A stretch of DNA of 64,000 bases from Cupriavidus basilensis (lineage in GTDB: Bacteria > Pseudomonadota > Gammaproteobacteria > Burkholderiales > Burkholderiaceae), in the NCBI RefSeq assembly GCF_000832305.1, contig NZ_CP010537.1:2418001-2482000 (forward strand), read 5' to 3'. The position numbers were made by a program, and so were the translations under genes. This document shows positions 1-7,632 of this stretch, piece after piece. Within the stretch, counting starts at the first letter, position 1, and each line of letters starts with the position of its first letter. The notes beneath the pieces are model-generated. The model made no database searches, was not told the DNA's origin, and saw nothing but the letters and a program-made list of their open reading frames with translations.

Positions 1-708
1 GTCGCAGTTCTTCTCGACATAATCCGCCAGATCCAGCGAATGCTGGCGCACCAGCTTCTCGGCCAGTTCGGTGTCGCGCTTTTCCAGCGCCTCGATGATG
101 CGCAGGTGATCGACGATGGAACGCGAAGCGCGATCGCTTTGCGAGATCGTCATCTTCCGGATGGCGCGCACATGGATAAAGATGTTCTTGATCGAATCCA
201 TGATGATCTGCGACTTCGACAACTGCACGATCGCCTGGTGGAAGGCGATGTTCGCGTCGGAGTATTCCTCGATATGCTCGGCTGGCGTGGCATCGCGGAA
301 ACTGTCGAACATATGGCGCAGTTGCGCAATCTCCTGGTCGCTGGCGTTCAGCGTGGCCAGGCGCGCGGCCATGCTCTCGAGCGCGCCCCACACCTGGATC
401 ATCTCGACGATTTCGCGCTTGGTCTTGCGCATGATGTAGATGCCGCGGCGCGGCACCGTGCGCAGGAACCCTTCCTGCTCCAGCAGCGTCATGGCCTCGC
501 GGATCGGGGTGCGGCTCACGCCCAGCGCCTCGCTCAGGACTCGCTCGTCCAGCCGGATTTCCTCGGTCGACTGATAGATGTCGGCGTCGGCAATGGCCTG
601 ACGCAGCATGGCGTACGCCTGGTCGCGCAGGCTGGCCCCGGCGTTGATGGGTTGGAGGGACAGGGTCAGTGCAGCAGGCTGGACCGCGGATTGAGTTTGC
701 GCAGACAT
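1..708 (-). CDS. GntR/FCD family transcriptional regulator (3' end beyond window)
   Basis: Reading leftward from an ATG at 708, the frame stays open for 236 codons to the window edge, so the C-terminus is missing. After a ~25-residue leader, residues ~28-95 form a GntR winged-helix domain (SLRDQAYAMLRQAI, then LSEALGVSRTPIREAM and TVPRRGIYI). From ~100 an alpha-helical FCD ligand-binding domain follows, with the D-x3-H pair (SDANIAFHQAI) expected for metal and acid binding. FCD regulators usually sense small carboxylates and repress nearby catabolic or transport genes. A TGRTATATCA palindrome lies 156 bp upstream and again before the panE-like gene. The natural target may lie beyond the left edge. 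The family call is firm; the ligand is unknown. Confidence 0.9.
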   Translation of the reverse strand, partial: MSAQTQSAVQPAALTLSLQPINAGASLRDQAYAMLRQAIADADIYQSTEEIRLDERVLSEALGVSRTPIREAMTLLEQEGFLRTVPRRGIYIMRKTKREIVEMIQVWGALESMAARLATLNASDQEIAQLRHMFDSFRDATPAEHIEEYSDANIAFHQAIVQLSKSQIIMDSIKNIFIHVRAIRKMTISQSDRASRSIVDHLRIIEALEKRDTELAEKLVRQHSLDLADYVEKNCD

Positions 709-863
709 GAATGGGCTCTTGTTGAAACCAGCACCGCGGCGGACGGGACAGTCGCCTGCGGCTTCCCGCTTAGCTTACCAAAAGCAGCCATTGCATGAGC
801 TGAATGCATAGGAAAATGCACAATTGATATAAATCGGCTGCCAGGGTGGCGGTTTTGCGTATA

Positions 864-873
864 TGGTATATCA
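864..873. promoter_or_regulatory. Candidate GntR/FCD operator, copy 1
   Basis: TGGTATATCA is nearly palindromic (TGNTATANCA) and lies in the gap between the panE-like gene and the downstream GntR gene. The 10-mer TATATCACAT that overlaps it is repeated exactly upstream of the panE-like gene. FCD-type regulators commonly bind short TG..TATA..CA palindromes, so this is a plausible autoregulatory site. The assignment is inference. Confidence 0.45.
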
Positions 874-936
874 CATGGTGCGCCGCCGAAACCGGCCGGC
901 GCCACCATTTCGTCCCGGCCGGCCCGGCACCCGCGC

Positions 937-1911
937 TCAAGCCGCCCGCGCCATCCGTTCACGCTGCTTGATCAGGCCCAGCACCGCGTCCACCATCGGC
1001 GTGGGCTGCTCCACCAATCGGCCCATTTCCTGCACCACTGTCAGCAGGGGGTCGATCTCCATGGCCCGCCCTGCCTCCAGGTCCTGCAGCATGGATGTCT
1101 TGTGTGCCCCGACCGCGCCGGCACCGTCGATGCGGCGCTCCACATCGACCCGGAACCGCACGCCAAATCGTTCCGCAATCGCTTGCGCTTCCAGCATCAT
1201 TGCGCGCGATAGTCCACGGGTGGCCGGATCGGCGGTGATGATATCCAGCGTGGCATGCGTGAGCGCGCTGATCGGGTTGAAGCACAGGTTGCCCCACAGC
1301 TTGAGCCAGATCTCGTCGCGGATATTGTCGCGGATGGGCGCTTCCAGTCCGCCGGCTACCATCATTTCGCTCAGGTGGCTCACCCGCGCCGACTTGCTGC
1401 CGTCGGGTTCGCCCAGCGGGAACTTCTTGCCGTAGACATGGCGGATCACGCCGGGCGCGGCGATCTCGGCGGCGGGATAGAGCACGCAGCCGATCGCCCG
1501 CTCCGGGCCCAGGCCGCGCCACTGGCGCCCGCCCGGGTCGACGCTTTCCAGCCTGGTGCCCGCGAGCGGGCCGCCGTGCTGATGGAAATACCAATAAGGG
1601 ATGCCGTTGACACCCGTCACCACCGCCGTCCTGGGCCCAAGCAACGGCTGCATCAGGTCCACCACGCCCGGCACGGAATGCGCTTTCAGGGTGATGAAGA
1701 CATAGTCCTGCGGCCCTAGCGTGGCCGGGTCGTCTGTGCAATTGACCTTGGCCACCCTCTCCTCGCCCTCGCTCAGCAGCCGCAGGCCGTTGGCGCGCAT
1801 GGCGGCAAGATGGGGGCCACGTGCGACCAGGCTGACCTCGGCGCCCGCCAATGCCAGCTGGACGCCGAGATAGCCGCCGATTGCACCGGCGCCATAGATA
1901 CACACTTTCAT
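937..1911 (-). CDS. 2-dehydropantoate 2-reductase family protein (ApbA/PanE-like)
   Basis: A 324-aa protein starting MKVCIYGAGAIGGYLG, the GxGxxG Rossmann dinucleotide-binding motif at the extreme N-terminus. The ATG at 1911 is preceded by GGGAGA at good spacing, so I prefer it over an ATG 63 bp upstream. The C-terminal ketopantoate-reductase domain is seen in IRDNIRDEIWLKLWGNLCFNP with the conserved Lys and Asn, and in the late MLQDLEAGRAMEIDPL segment. The family reduces ketopantoate with NADPH for pantothenate synthesis. Copies sitting beside GntR regulators, as here, often serve catabolic pathways instead, so the substrate is uncertain. Same strand as the downstream GntR gene (228-bp gap). 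Confidence 0.85.
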   Translation of the reverse strand: MKVCIYGAGAIGGYLGVQLALAGAEVSLVARGPHLAAMRANGLRLLSEGEERVAKVNCTDDPATLGPQDYVFITLKAHSVPGVVDLMQPLLGPRTAVVTGVNGIPYWYFHQHGGPLAGTRLESVDPGGRQWRGLGPERAIGCVLYPAAEIAAPGVIRHVYGKKFPLGEPDGSKSARVSHLSEMMVAGGLEAPIRDNIRDEIWLKLWGNLCFNPISALTHATLDIITADPATRGLSRAMMLEAQAIAERFGVRFRVDVERRIDGAGAVGAHKTSMLQDLEAGRAMEIDPLLTVVQEMGRLVEQPTPMVDAVLGLIKQRERMARAA

Positions 1912-1947
1912 GATGTCGTCTCCCGGTGGTTTTATGGGTGTACGTTT

Positions 1948-1957
1948 TGATATATCA
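1948..1957. promoter_or_regulatory. Candidate GntR/FCD operator, copy 2
   Basis: TGATATATCA is a perfect 10-bp palindrome about 37 bp upstream of the panE-like start codon. It overlaps the 10-mer TATATCACAT that is shared with the site at 864-876. Its position suits repression of the panE-like gene by the GntR encoded at 1-708, or by the divergent one at 2214. Inference from symmetry and repetition only. Confidence 0.45.
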
Positions 1958-2213
1958 CATACTATATTCCACAAAGACCGAACACAACCTCAATCTGCCA
2001 CCGCCATGGACCTTCCGCACGCCCAAGTCTGCACACACCGATCGCAAAATGGCACGTCAGGCACTTTTATCATCCGTGTTACGAACTCCCCGAGCACTAA
2101 TGCCGAGCGGAACCGGATGCCCGGCAGGCGGCGGACGCCACCTCGATTGCCGCCCGCGCTGCCGGTGACCGACATAGCGCAAGCGTGATGTTGCCGAGCC
2201 TGGAGCGGGTATC

Positions 2214-2975
2214 ATGTGCGACGCAGGTCAACGCACAACAATGCAAAACAACGAACAATCACCACGGGATCCCACCCGCCTAATGAATTCCGCAGATCCA
2301 GCCGGCGCGGCCGGCGCCGGCCCCGACGCCTCGCTGCCCCGTGCTGAGCGGGCCTACCAGCACCTGCGCAATGCGATCCAGGCCGGACAGCTGCCGTCCG
2401 GTACCCGCCTGCGCGAAGTGGAGCTAGCCGCCTCGCTGGGGCTGTCGCGCACGCCGGTGCGCGAAGCGCTGTCGCGGCTGGAGTCAGAAGGCCTGGTCGT
2501 CAACGAGCCCAACCGGGGCATGATGGTGACCCAGCTCGACGCCAGCATGGTGAGCGAGCTCTATGTCATGCGCGAGGTGCTGGAAGGCACCGCCGCCGCG
2601 CTCGCTGCGCGCCACGCTACCGATGTGGAAATCTCGCTGCTGCGCGACATCGTCCAGCGTGACCTGGCTATAACCGACCAGCCCGACAAGCTCGCCGCCA
2701 ACAACCGGCTCTTCCACGAAACGCTGCACCGCTGCGCGCACAATCGCTACCTGCTCAAGACCTTGCGCTCGCTGCACGAGTCGATGGCGCTGCTGGGACG
2801 CACCACGCTGGCGCTGCCGGGACGCGCCCGGGTCTCCTACGAAGAGCACATTGCACTAGTGGAAGCCCTGGAGCAACGCGACCCCGCGCTAGCCGAGCAA
2901 ATCACGCGCCGGCACATCCAGCAGGCGTACAAGGCGCGGCTATCGATGTGGATCGAGGAACAATCCGAGCCCTGA
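2214..2975 (+). CDS. GntR/FCD family transcriptional regulator
   Basis: A 253-aa regulator. The first ~40 residues are low-complexity; in-frame ATGs at 2241 and 2283 are possible alternative starts. The winged-helix GntR domain spans ~42-108 (YQHLRNAIQAGQLPSGTRLRE, then LAASLGLSRTPVREALSRLE). The FCD domain covers ~115-240 (ELYVMREVLEGTAAALAARH, NRLFHETLHRCAHN, and a late EEHIALVEAL). It is divergent from the panE-like gene, with ~300 bp between them that hold the TGATATATCA palindrome, so it may control that gene. Probably a cytoplasmic carboxylate-responsive repressor; the ligand is unknown. Confidence 0.88.
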   Translation: MCDAGQRTTMQNNEQSPRDPTRLMNSADPAGAAGAGPDASLPRAERAYQHLRNAIQAGQLPSGTRLREVELAASLGLSRTPVREALSRLESEGLVVNEPNRGMMVTQLDASMVSELYVMREVLEGTAAALAARHATDVEISLLRDIVQRDLAITDQPDKLAANNRLFHETLHRCAHNRYLLKTLRSLHESMALLGRTTLALPGRARVSYEEHIALVEALEQRDPALAEQITRRHIQQAYKARLSMWIEEQSEP

Positions 2976-3011
2976 ATCCGGGCATGCGGGCATGCGTGCG
3001 GCCATCTTCAC

Positions 3012-3920
3012 TCAGGTCGCCGCAATCGCCCGCGCCCCGCGCCACGTCCCCAGGCTAAGCACCGCCAGCGCCCCCAGGATCAACGCTACCGCACCGAACG
3101 TCTGCGGCGCGATCTGCTCGCCGCCCAGCCACGCACCCACTGCCAGCGCCACTGGCGGGTTCACGTAGACATAGCTTGACGAAACCGTCGGCGAGACGTT
3201 TGCCACCAGGTACATATAGGCGGAAAACGCCACCAGCGACCCAGCCACCACCAGGTAGGCCCACGCCCACAACGCCTGGCTGCTGATTGTGCGCGGCCAG
3301 GGCTCGCCGAACGCAACGGACAGGACCAGCAAGATCGCCCCGCCCAGCAACATCTCCGCGGCAAACGCCACCGCACCCTGCGGCAAATCCAGGCGCCTGG
3401 CGATCTGCGAGCCGAACGACCAACTGCCGATAGCCACCAGCAAAGCCATCACGCCCGTGGCACTCGCGCGAAACTCCGCGCCGCCGGTCAGCACCAGGAT
3501 GCCCGCGCTGCCCAGCGCAATGGCCAGCACTTCGTACCAGCGCGGCCGCGCACCGAAGCAAATCCCCCAGAACAGGCCAAAAATCGGCATCGCACCAATC
3601 ATCACGGTAGTCGCCCCGGACGAGATGGTCTGCTCCGCCACCGCCGTCAGGCCCATCCCGCCGACCAGCAGGAAACCAGCCAGCACGGCGCAATTGCGCA
3701 GCTGGCGCAAGCTCGGCATGGCGGCGCCACGATAGCGCAACCATAGCGCCAGCAACAAACCCGCGCAGAGAAAACGCGAGCCCATCATCAGGAACGGCGC
3801 AAAGCTCTCCAGGGTGAAACGGATGGCAAGATAGGTCGTGCCCCAGACCAAGTAGGTAATCAGCAGGCAGAGCAGCAAGCGGAGCGAGATGGTGGGCACG
3901 GGAAGACCGGGAGAAGGCAC
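3012..3920 (-). CDS. EamA/DMT-family exporter (YedA-like)
   Basis: A 302-aa inner-membrane protein with about ten hydrophobic segments arranged as two EamA repeats (~15-140 and ~155-290). Recognisable family pieces are LVWGTTYLAIRFTLESF near the N-terminus, EQTISSGATTVMIGAMPIF mid-protein, and VNPPVALAVGAWLGGEQI in the second repeat. The length is normal for the drug/metabolite transporter superfamily, which exports amino acids, metabolites or drugs; the substrate cannot be read from sequence. The gene stands alone, convergent with the GntR gene at 2214. Confidence 0.85.
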   Translation of the reverse strand: MPSPGLPVPTISLRLLLCLLITYLVWGTTYLAIRFTLESFAPFLMMGSRFLCAGLLLALWLRYRGAAMPSLRQLRNCAVLAGFLLVGGMGLTAVAEQTISSGATTVMIGAMPIFGLFWGICFGARPRWYEVLAIALGSAGILVLTGGAEFRASATGVMALLVAIGSWSFGSQIARRLDLPQGAVAFAAEMLLGGAILLVLSVAFGEPWPRTISSQALWAWAYLVVAGSLVAFSAYMYLVANVSPTVSSSYVYVNPPVALAVGAWLGGEQIAPQTFGAVALILGALAVLSLGTWRGARAIAAT

Positions 3921-4025
3921 AGGGGGCCTTCAAGATAGCGCGATCCGGTGCGCCCGCAAAAGGAAAATGACTCGCAAGGCTTGTGAGGCGATCTCACAAA
4001 GGTGCGCAGCGGAGCTGGCACCAAT

Positions 4026-4080
4026 AAAAAAACCGGCCAAAAGGCGCTGCGCTCCTCGGAGCGACGCGTTGGCCGGTTTT
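4026..4080 (-). terminator. Rho-independent terminator of the 61-aa gene
   Basis: Perfect 12-bp arms AAAACCGGCCAA (4029-4040) and TTGGCCGGTTTT (4069-4080) enclose a second, smaller GC-rich stem (4050-4055 with 4058-4063). Read on the minus strand the stem is followed by seven Ts. It lies ~200 bp downstream of the small gene at 4278-4463. Confidence 0.75.
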
Positions 4081-4277
4081 GCCGCGCGAAAGAGATCCGC
4101 GCCGGTTTGACATGGTGTCGGCTGTCCCTCGCCAGGACAGATGCGTTAGCGCATCGCCGCGACGAGCAGCATCAAAGCCGTCAAACCAAAACTATATACA
4201 TCAACAACAAACAACAGTTAACTACAACGCGCTACGGCAGCATTCACTCTTGATTCTTGATGTCGGTGCTCGGGCGA

Positions 4278-4463
4278 TCAGCCGTTCGCGAAAACGATCT
4301 TTGCCTTGCGTGCCTGGTTCTGCAGGCGGCCCAGCACGGATTGCATGGTGGCGATGGCGCTCTTCACGTCGTCGACGAAGGCCGGGCTGCGGGGACCAAG
4401 TTCGCGTTCGATCAGTTCGCGTTCGAGTTGGTCGGTCATCTTGATGTCGGATTGGGTGTTCAT
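4278..4463 (-). CDS. 61-aa conserved small protein, copy A
   Basis: A 61-residue protein, MNTQSDIKMTDQLERELIER at the N-terminus and ending RKAKIVFANG, preceded by AGAGGAAG at good spacing. I do not recognise a named family. It is acidic at the start, basic at the end (NQARKAKI), and predicted to be mostly helical. A paralogue at 23318-23503 has the same length and is nearly identical, and the ~75 bp upstream are also conserved. Conservation of protein, leader and terminator-like downstream stem together argue for a real, separately transcribed gene. Function unknown. Confidence 0.75.
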   Translation of the reverse strand: MNTQSDIKMTDQLERELIERELGPRSPAFVDDVKSAIATMQSVLGRLQNQARKAKIVFANG

Positions 4464-4556
4464 GGCTTTCTTCCTCTCAGTGATAACCCTCATCGGGTTT
4501 TCCCTAATTGTAGCAAAGAAAATGACGCACAGCAGCATTAGGTGATAGTACGTACG
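4464..4556 (-). promoter_or_regulatory. Conserved promoter/leader of copy A
   Basis: Read on the minus strand this holds GTACTATCACCT, a -10-like TACAAT, then GGGAAAACCC followed by an AACCC-N5-GGGTT dyad just before the ribosome binding site. The same elements in the same order occur upstream of the paralogue at 23504-23592, with -10 TATGAT. Conservation in non-coding DNA points to a shared promoter and 5' leader, possibly with a common regulator. Confidence 0.55.
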
Positions 4557-4652
4557 GGCACCACGGCGGATGCCGAGTGGGAAGTACATCCATTCCTGGC
4601 CGATTGCACGCTTTTTGGTTGCCACAAAATACGGACACCTATTGGTTGCAAC

Positions 4653-4711
4653 TGCCAATATTATTATTTATTAAGCACTTATTGCCATCTATTGCGATTT
4701 ATTAAGCTCTT
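4653..4711. repeat. Two adjacent ~29-bp AT-rich direct repeats (possible transposon end)
   Basis: Copy 1 (4653-4680) and copy 2 (4683-4711) both start TGCCA and end in ATTTATTAAGC followed by ACTT or TCTT. They lie just downstream of the stop of a TniQ/TnsD-like fragment at 4719. Tandem imperfect repeats of this length at a transposon end are typical of TnsB-family transposase sites. The match is by arrangement only; no transposase is left to confirm it. Confidence 0.4.
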
Positions 4712-4718
4712 CTTGTAT

Positions 4719-5024
4719 TCATGGAGCCAGAGGATTTTTGGCTGAGAAAATACGTAGCTTATTTGCGACGGCGCTATAAGTGAGCACCGCCCTGTCTCGC
4801 CTGAGTGTCGCAATAATCTCTTGGATGCGGATCCGAATGAGCTCGATCCGCTCAGCCTTCATCTCGCTCTGATAACGTTTGTGTGCCGCAGCTGCGGTAG
4901 CCCACAGCCCGGGATATCGATATCGCAGATAGCCTTGCGTGACACCGAGGGACGCGGCGACAGCCAGGCCAGACTGAGGACTGCTCAGGATGGAGCCACA
5001 CTCCGCTTGAAGAGCACAGATCTG
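4719..5024 (-). pseudogene. C-terminal fragment of a TniQ/TnsD-like transposition protein
   Basis: The minus frame is open for ~100 codons between stops and encodes SPQSGLAVAASLGVTQGYL, then RYRYPGLWATAAAAHKRY, then a charged helical stretch ending in SAVANKLR. The spacing of a helix-turn-helix with G-x-L-x-Y-x-Y-P-x-L and following basic helices matches the C-terminal HTH units of TniQ/TnsD target-selection proteins. No start codon or N-terminal part is present, and the upstream frame is interrupted. I read it as the stump of a Tn7-like or TniQ-type element. Moderate confidence in the family. Confidence 0.45.
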
Positions 5025-5221
5025 TCATGTAGGCCAGGTACAGCTCGCAGCACATCGCCCGCCTTTTTCGGCATACCGACGCGGTTTGGCCAAGCAGCCG
5101 CAGGGGCTGGCGCTCCTTGAAAAATGCTGGAAATCGAGATGCCCAGTTCGGACCCCATGGCGACAAGTAACCCCAAACTCGGGCCTCGGTACTGTGTTGG
5201 CTCGAAAATCTCGCCTCTCAA

Positions 5222-5466
5222 GGGCTTTGTTGCATAAATCGAGTCTGAAAACATGAGTTCCCACGTGCTGCAAAACTCAGGCGATGCGGACGGACTGCGG
5301 GCGTGCAAGCTCCACCATGCGGTTGAGCACGCCTGCACGGATGGCCACCTCAGTGGCCTGAGCACCGATTTCGCGTGCCCATAGACTGTGTCCCGTCAGT
5401 GTCTTGAGGTAGTGCATCAGGGTCTCGGCCAGCGAGCGCCGGTGATTGCCGCCAGTGGCTTTTCAT
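5222..5466 (-). mobile_element. IS5-family insertion sequence remnant (3' end of transposase plus terminal repeat)
   Basis: On the minus strand the frame from ~5466 to the stop at 5277 encodes a transposase tail: TGGNHRRSLAETLMHYLKT, GHSLWAREIGAQATE and a final RMVELARPQSVRIA. A stop codon lies immediately upstream, so the rest is lost. Left of the stop, GGGCTTTGTTGCATAAATCG (from 5222) matches the terminal inverted repeat style of IS5-group elements. Only one end is visible; the element is dead. Confidence 0.65.
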
Positions 5467-5847
5467 TCGCATCGTCCCGGAAAAAATCCGAGACACTACG
5501 CCGCTTCGTCAAAAGACTGACTAACAGGGTCAGCGTTCCAGCCGTTGCGCGTAAACGTCAGGCGTGCTTACGGATTTGCGCAACAACGCCGTGTGCTGCA
5601 GGAACCCGGAATTGGCCGGACTGGCGTGAAATCCCGTGACGCTGAGCTAGGACCTGACGGTCGAGCCTGCCTGACTGCCGCCAGCGTCGGCAACCGGCTT
5701 CTGCCGTTCGCATTCTGGCTCAGTCTGTCATTCAAGTGGCCGTTGCGCTCAAAAGAGTTGAGGTGAGCCGTGTGGAGCTTGCGTCCGCCAGAGCGCTGCG
5801 GCCGAGCAACAAGAACGCCGGTCTCACCCCCGCCGCGTGCCGCGAGA
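5467..5847. other. Intergenic, no gene recognised
   Basis: About 380 bp between the IS remnant and the patatin gene. Several short open frames occur on both strands but none has a ribosome binding site or recognisable domain. Possibly decayed element sequence. Confidence 0.5.
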
Positions 5848-7317
5848 CTATCGCGCCACGGTCGATTTCCGCTGGAACTCGCGGATCACCGGGTTGCCAA
5901 GGATGGCATCCCTTCCCGCTTCAATCAGGCGATCGACGTCCCTCTCGGGCAGACGAAGTCTGGTCGGCACATCGTTCAGACTTGCAGCACGCTCCTTGTC
6001 GAGGGCATCAAACGAGATCCGCGTCACGAAGAATTCGACGTCTTCGCATCGCCAGCCTGGGTGTAGTGCAGCGATCTCCTGCTGCCGAGAATGCGGCATC
6101 CCACACCGATACGCCACGAGGTCGTCTCGCCACTGCTGCATCATGGGAACGAAGGCGTCATAGCTCATTCGAACGTTGGTCGCCATTGCCGCGTCGATGG
6201 CCGCGCTTGCGACTTCGATTCCCGATGGGCCGGCTTGGCTTTGGTTCCAATCGCCGCGCGGGCCCTGACCCGCGTCAACAACGATAAAAAGTTGCCGCCG
6301 CACATTGATCGCATCTTTTTCGCTCATGGGACCGTAAGCCGTGCCCAGCAGCAGTCGTGATTGGAAAATCGTAGCCAGGCCGTAGTTGTCTGTCACCCCG
6401 CCATCGACCAGCTTGATGTACTTTCCCTTCGAAATATCCCGGTGACCGCGAACGGCGTTTGCCAACGCGCCAAACAGCAGCGATTGCCCAGGCGCCTGGG
6501 CGTAGTCAAGGTTCGGCAGCGGTGCACTACAAGCCTCGGGATGCTTTTGAAGGACGATCGGTGCAAAAAAGAGCGGGACCGCCATGGATGCTGCGACAGC
6601 CTCGGAAACGGGAAAGCTCGCGAGATCACTGCATAGCGCATCGAATGCCAACTGGTTGAACGGAAACGCGACCCGGTAGTAGACGTTCGTGGCGTTGATC
6701 CAAACGATTGGCTTGCCGCGCCGGAACATGTCGGCGTACGTCGCGCCCTTGAACACGTCTTCGTCGAGCCATGTCCGGAGATCTTCCCGATCGTTGAGCC
6801 CACCCGCGAAGAGACGCGCAAGGTTAAGCGGATTCAGGAGACTGAAGCGAAGTCCCGCTTCTCCGTCTTTCAAGAGCACTGATCGAAAGTTCGCCAGGCT
6901 GGCCTTGCCGTGCAGACCGTAGTACGCAGCGGTGATGGAGCCTCCGGACACGCTGCTAATCAATGCGACGTCGTCGAGCAGTGACGCGCCGCCAGGACCT
7001 CTCACGGCGTCGAGCCCCTGCAGCGCTCCAAAGGCGAAGGCTGCGGCTCGCGTGCCGCCGCCAGAGAACGACATGGCGACGGTTGTCTGGCCGGCGACAT
7101 CGGTAGGTTCGCGCAGGGCCGTGGAAGCGCTACCAGCAGCCGCGGCCTGAGGCAGGTTGCGCGGAACATTGTGAGGAAGCGACCCGCAGGCACTAAGTCC
7201 CGCAAGTAGAAACAGCATCAGAATGAGGTCTGCCCTGCCGCAGGCTATACGCCAACGCAGGCTACTCTTGCGGCGAAGAGCATGATCATGTCGAAATTTC
7301 CACATTTGGATTTCCAC
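5848..7317 (-). CDS. Patatin-like phospholipase lipoprotein
   Basis: Up to 489 aa. A lipobox (LSAC, Cys44) follows a hydrophobic stretch, so the mature protein should be membrane-anchored. The patatin catalytic elements are all present: oxyanion loop SGGGTR (85-90), nucleophile in SSVSGG (Ser124) and the aspartate in VDGGVTDNYG near residue 290, giving a Ser-Asp dyad. The N-terminal leader is unusually long (~30 residues before the hydrophobic core). Two ATGs, 12 nt apart, lie inside a 14-bp tandem duplication, so the start is uncertain. Expected activity is lipid acyl hydrolysis. It is isolated beside an IS remnant, which suggests acquisition. Confidence 0.85.
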   Translation of the reverse strand: MEIQMWKFRHDHALRRKSSLRWRIACGRADLILMLFLLAGLSACGSLPHNVPRNLPQAAAAGSASTALREPTDVAGQTTVAMSFSGGGTRAAAFAFGALQGLDAVRGPGGASLLDDVALISSVSGGSITAAYYGLHGKASLANFRSVLLKDGEAGLRFSLLNPLNLARLFAGGLNDREDLRTWLDEDVFKGATYADMFRRGKPIVWINATNVYYRVAFPFNQLAFDALCSDLASFPVSEAVAASMAVPLFFAPIVLQKHPEACSAPLPNLDYAQAPGQSLLFGALANAVRGHRDISKGKYIKLVDGGVTDNYGLATIFQSRLLLGTAYGPMSEKDAINVRRQLFIVVDAGQGPRGDWNQSQAGPSGIEVASAAIDAAMATNVRMSYDAFVPMMQQWRDDLVAYRCGMPHSRQQEIAALHPGWRCEDVEFFVTRISFDALDKERAASLNDVPTRLRLPERDVDRLIEAGRDAILGNPVIREFQRKSTVAR

Positions 7318-7323
7318 ATTTGG
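7296..7323. repeat. 14-bp tandem duplication over the patatin start codon
   Basis: ATTTCCACATTTGG occurs twice without a gap (7296-7309 and 7310-7323). Read on the minus strand each copy carries an ATG, so the duplication created two alternative in-frame starts (Met1 and Met5) for the patatin gene. Confidence 0.85.
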
Positions 7324-7632
7324 ACTAGGTCAGGAACGTGTCGGCGTGGTGGCGGCCCACAGGAAGAAAAGTTCGGGTTTTGCTGCCGCGCAAACGCACA
7401 ATTGCTCCGCGGGCTCCCGCGTGACGTGGAACAACGGCAAGCTGACCGGACAAAAGCCGCCATTGAAACTCCAGGAAATCTGGGCGATTTTAACCAAGCT
7501 ACAGATGTCTGCGAACATCCGTGAACTGGCAATGTTCTTATGATTGATAGCAAACTTCGTTATGTGACCTGACTCAGTTGCTGGCGCATTTGCACAAGGC
7601 AGTCATGCCTAAATGTGATTCAAGGCAGACAA
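7324..7632. other. Divergent intergenic region
   Basis: About 310 bp between the divergent patatin and hybrid-kinase genes. It must hold both promoters, but I see no convincing -35/-10 pair, operator dyad or small gene. Confidence 0.5.

Noticed and set aside
4542..4745. Small plus-strand frame in the AT-rich patch
   Set aside because: Overlaps the conserved promoter of the 61-aa gene and the direct repeats; no protein signal.
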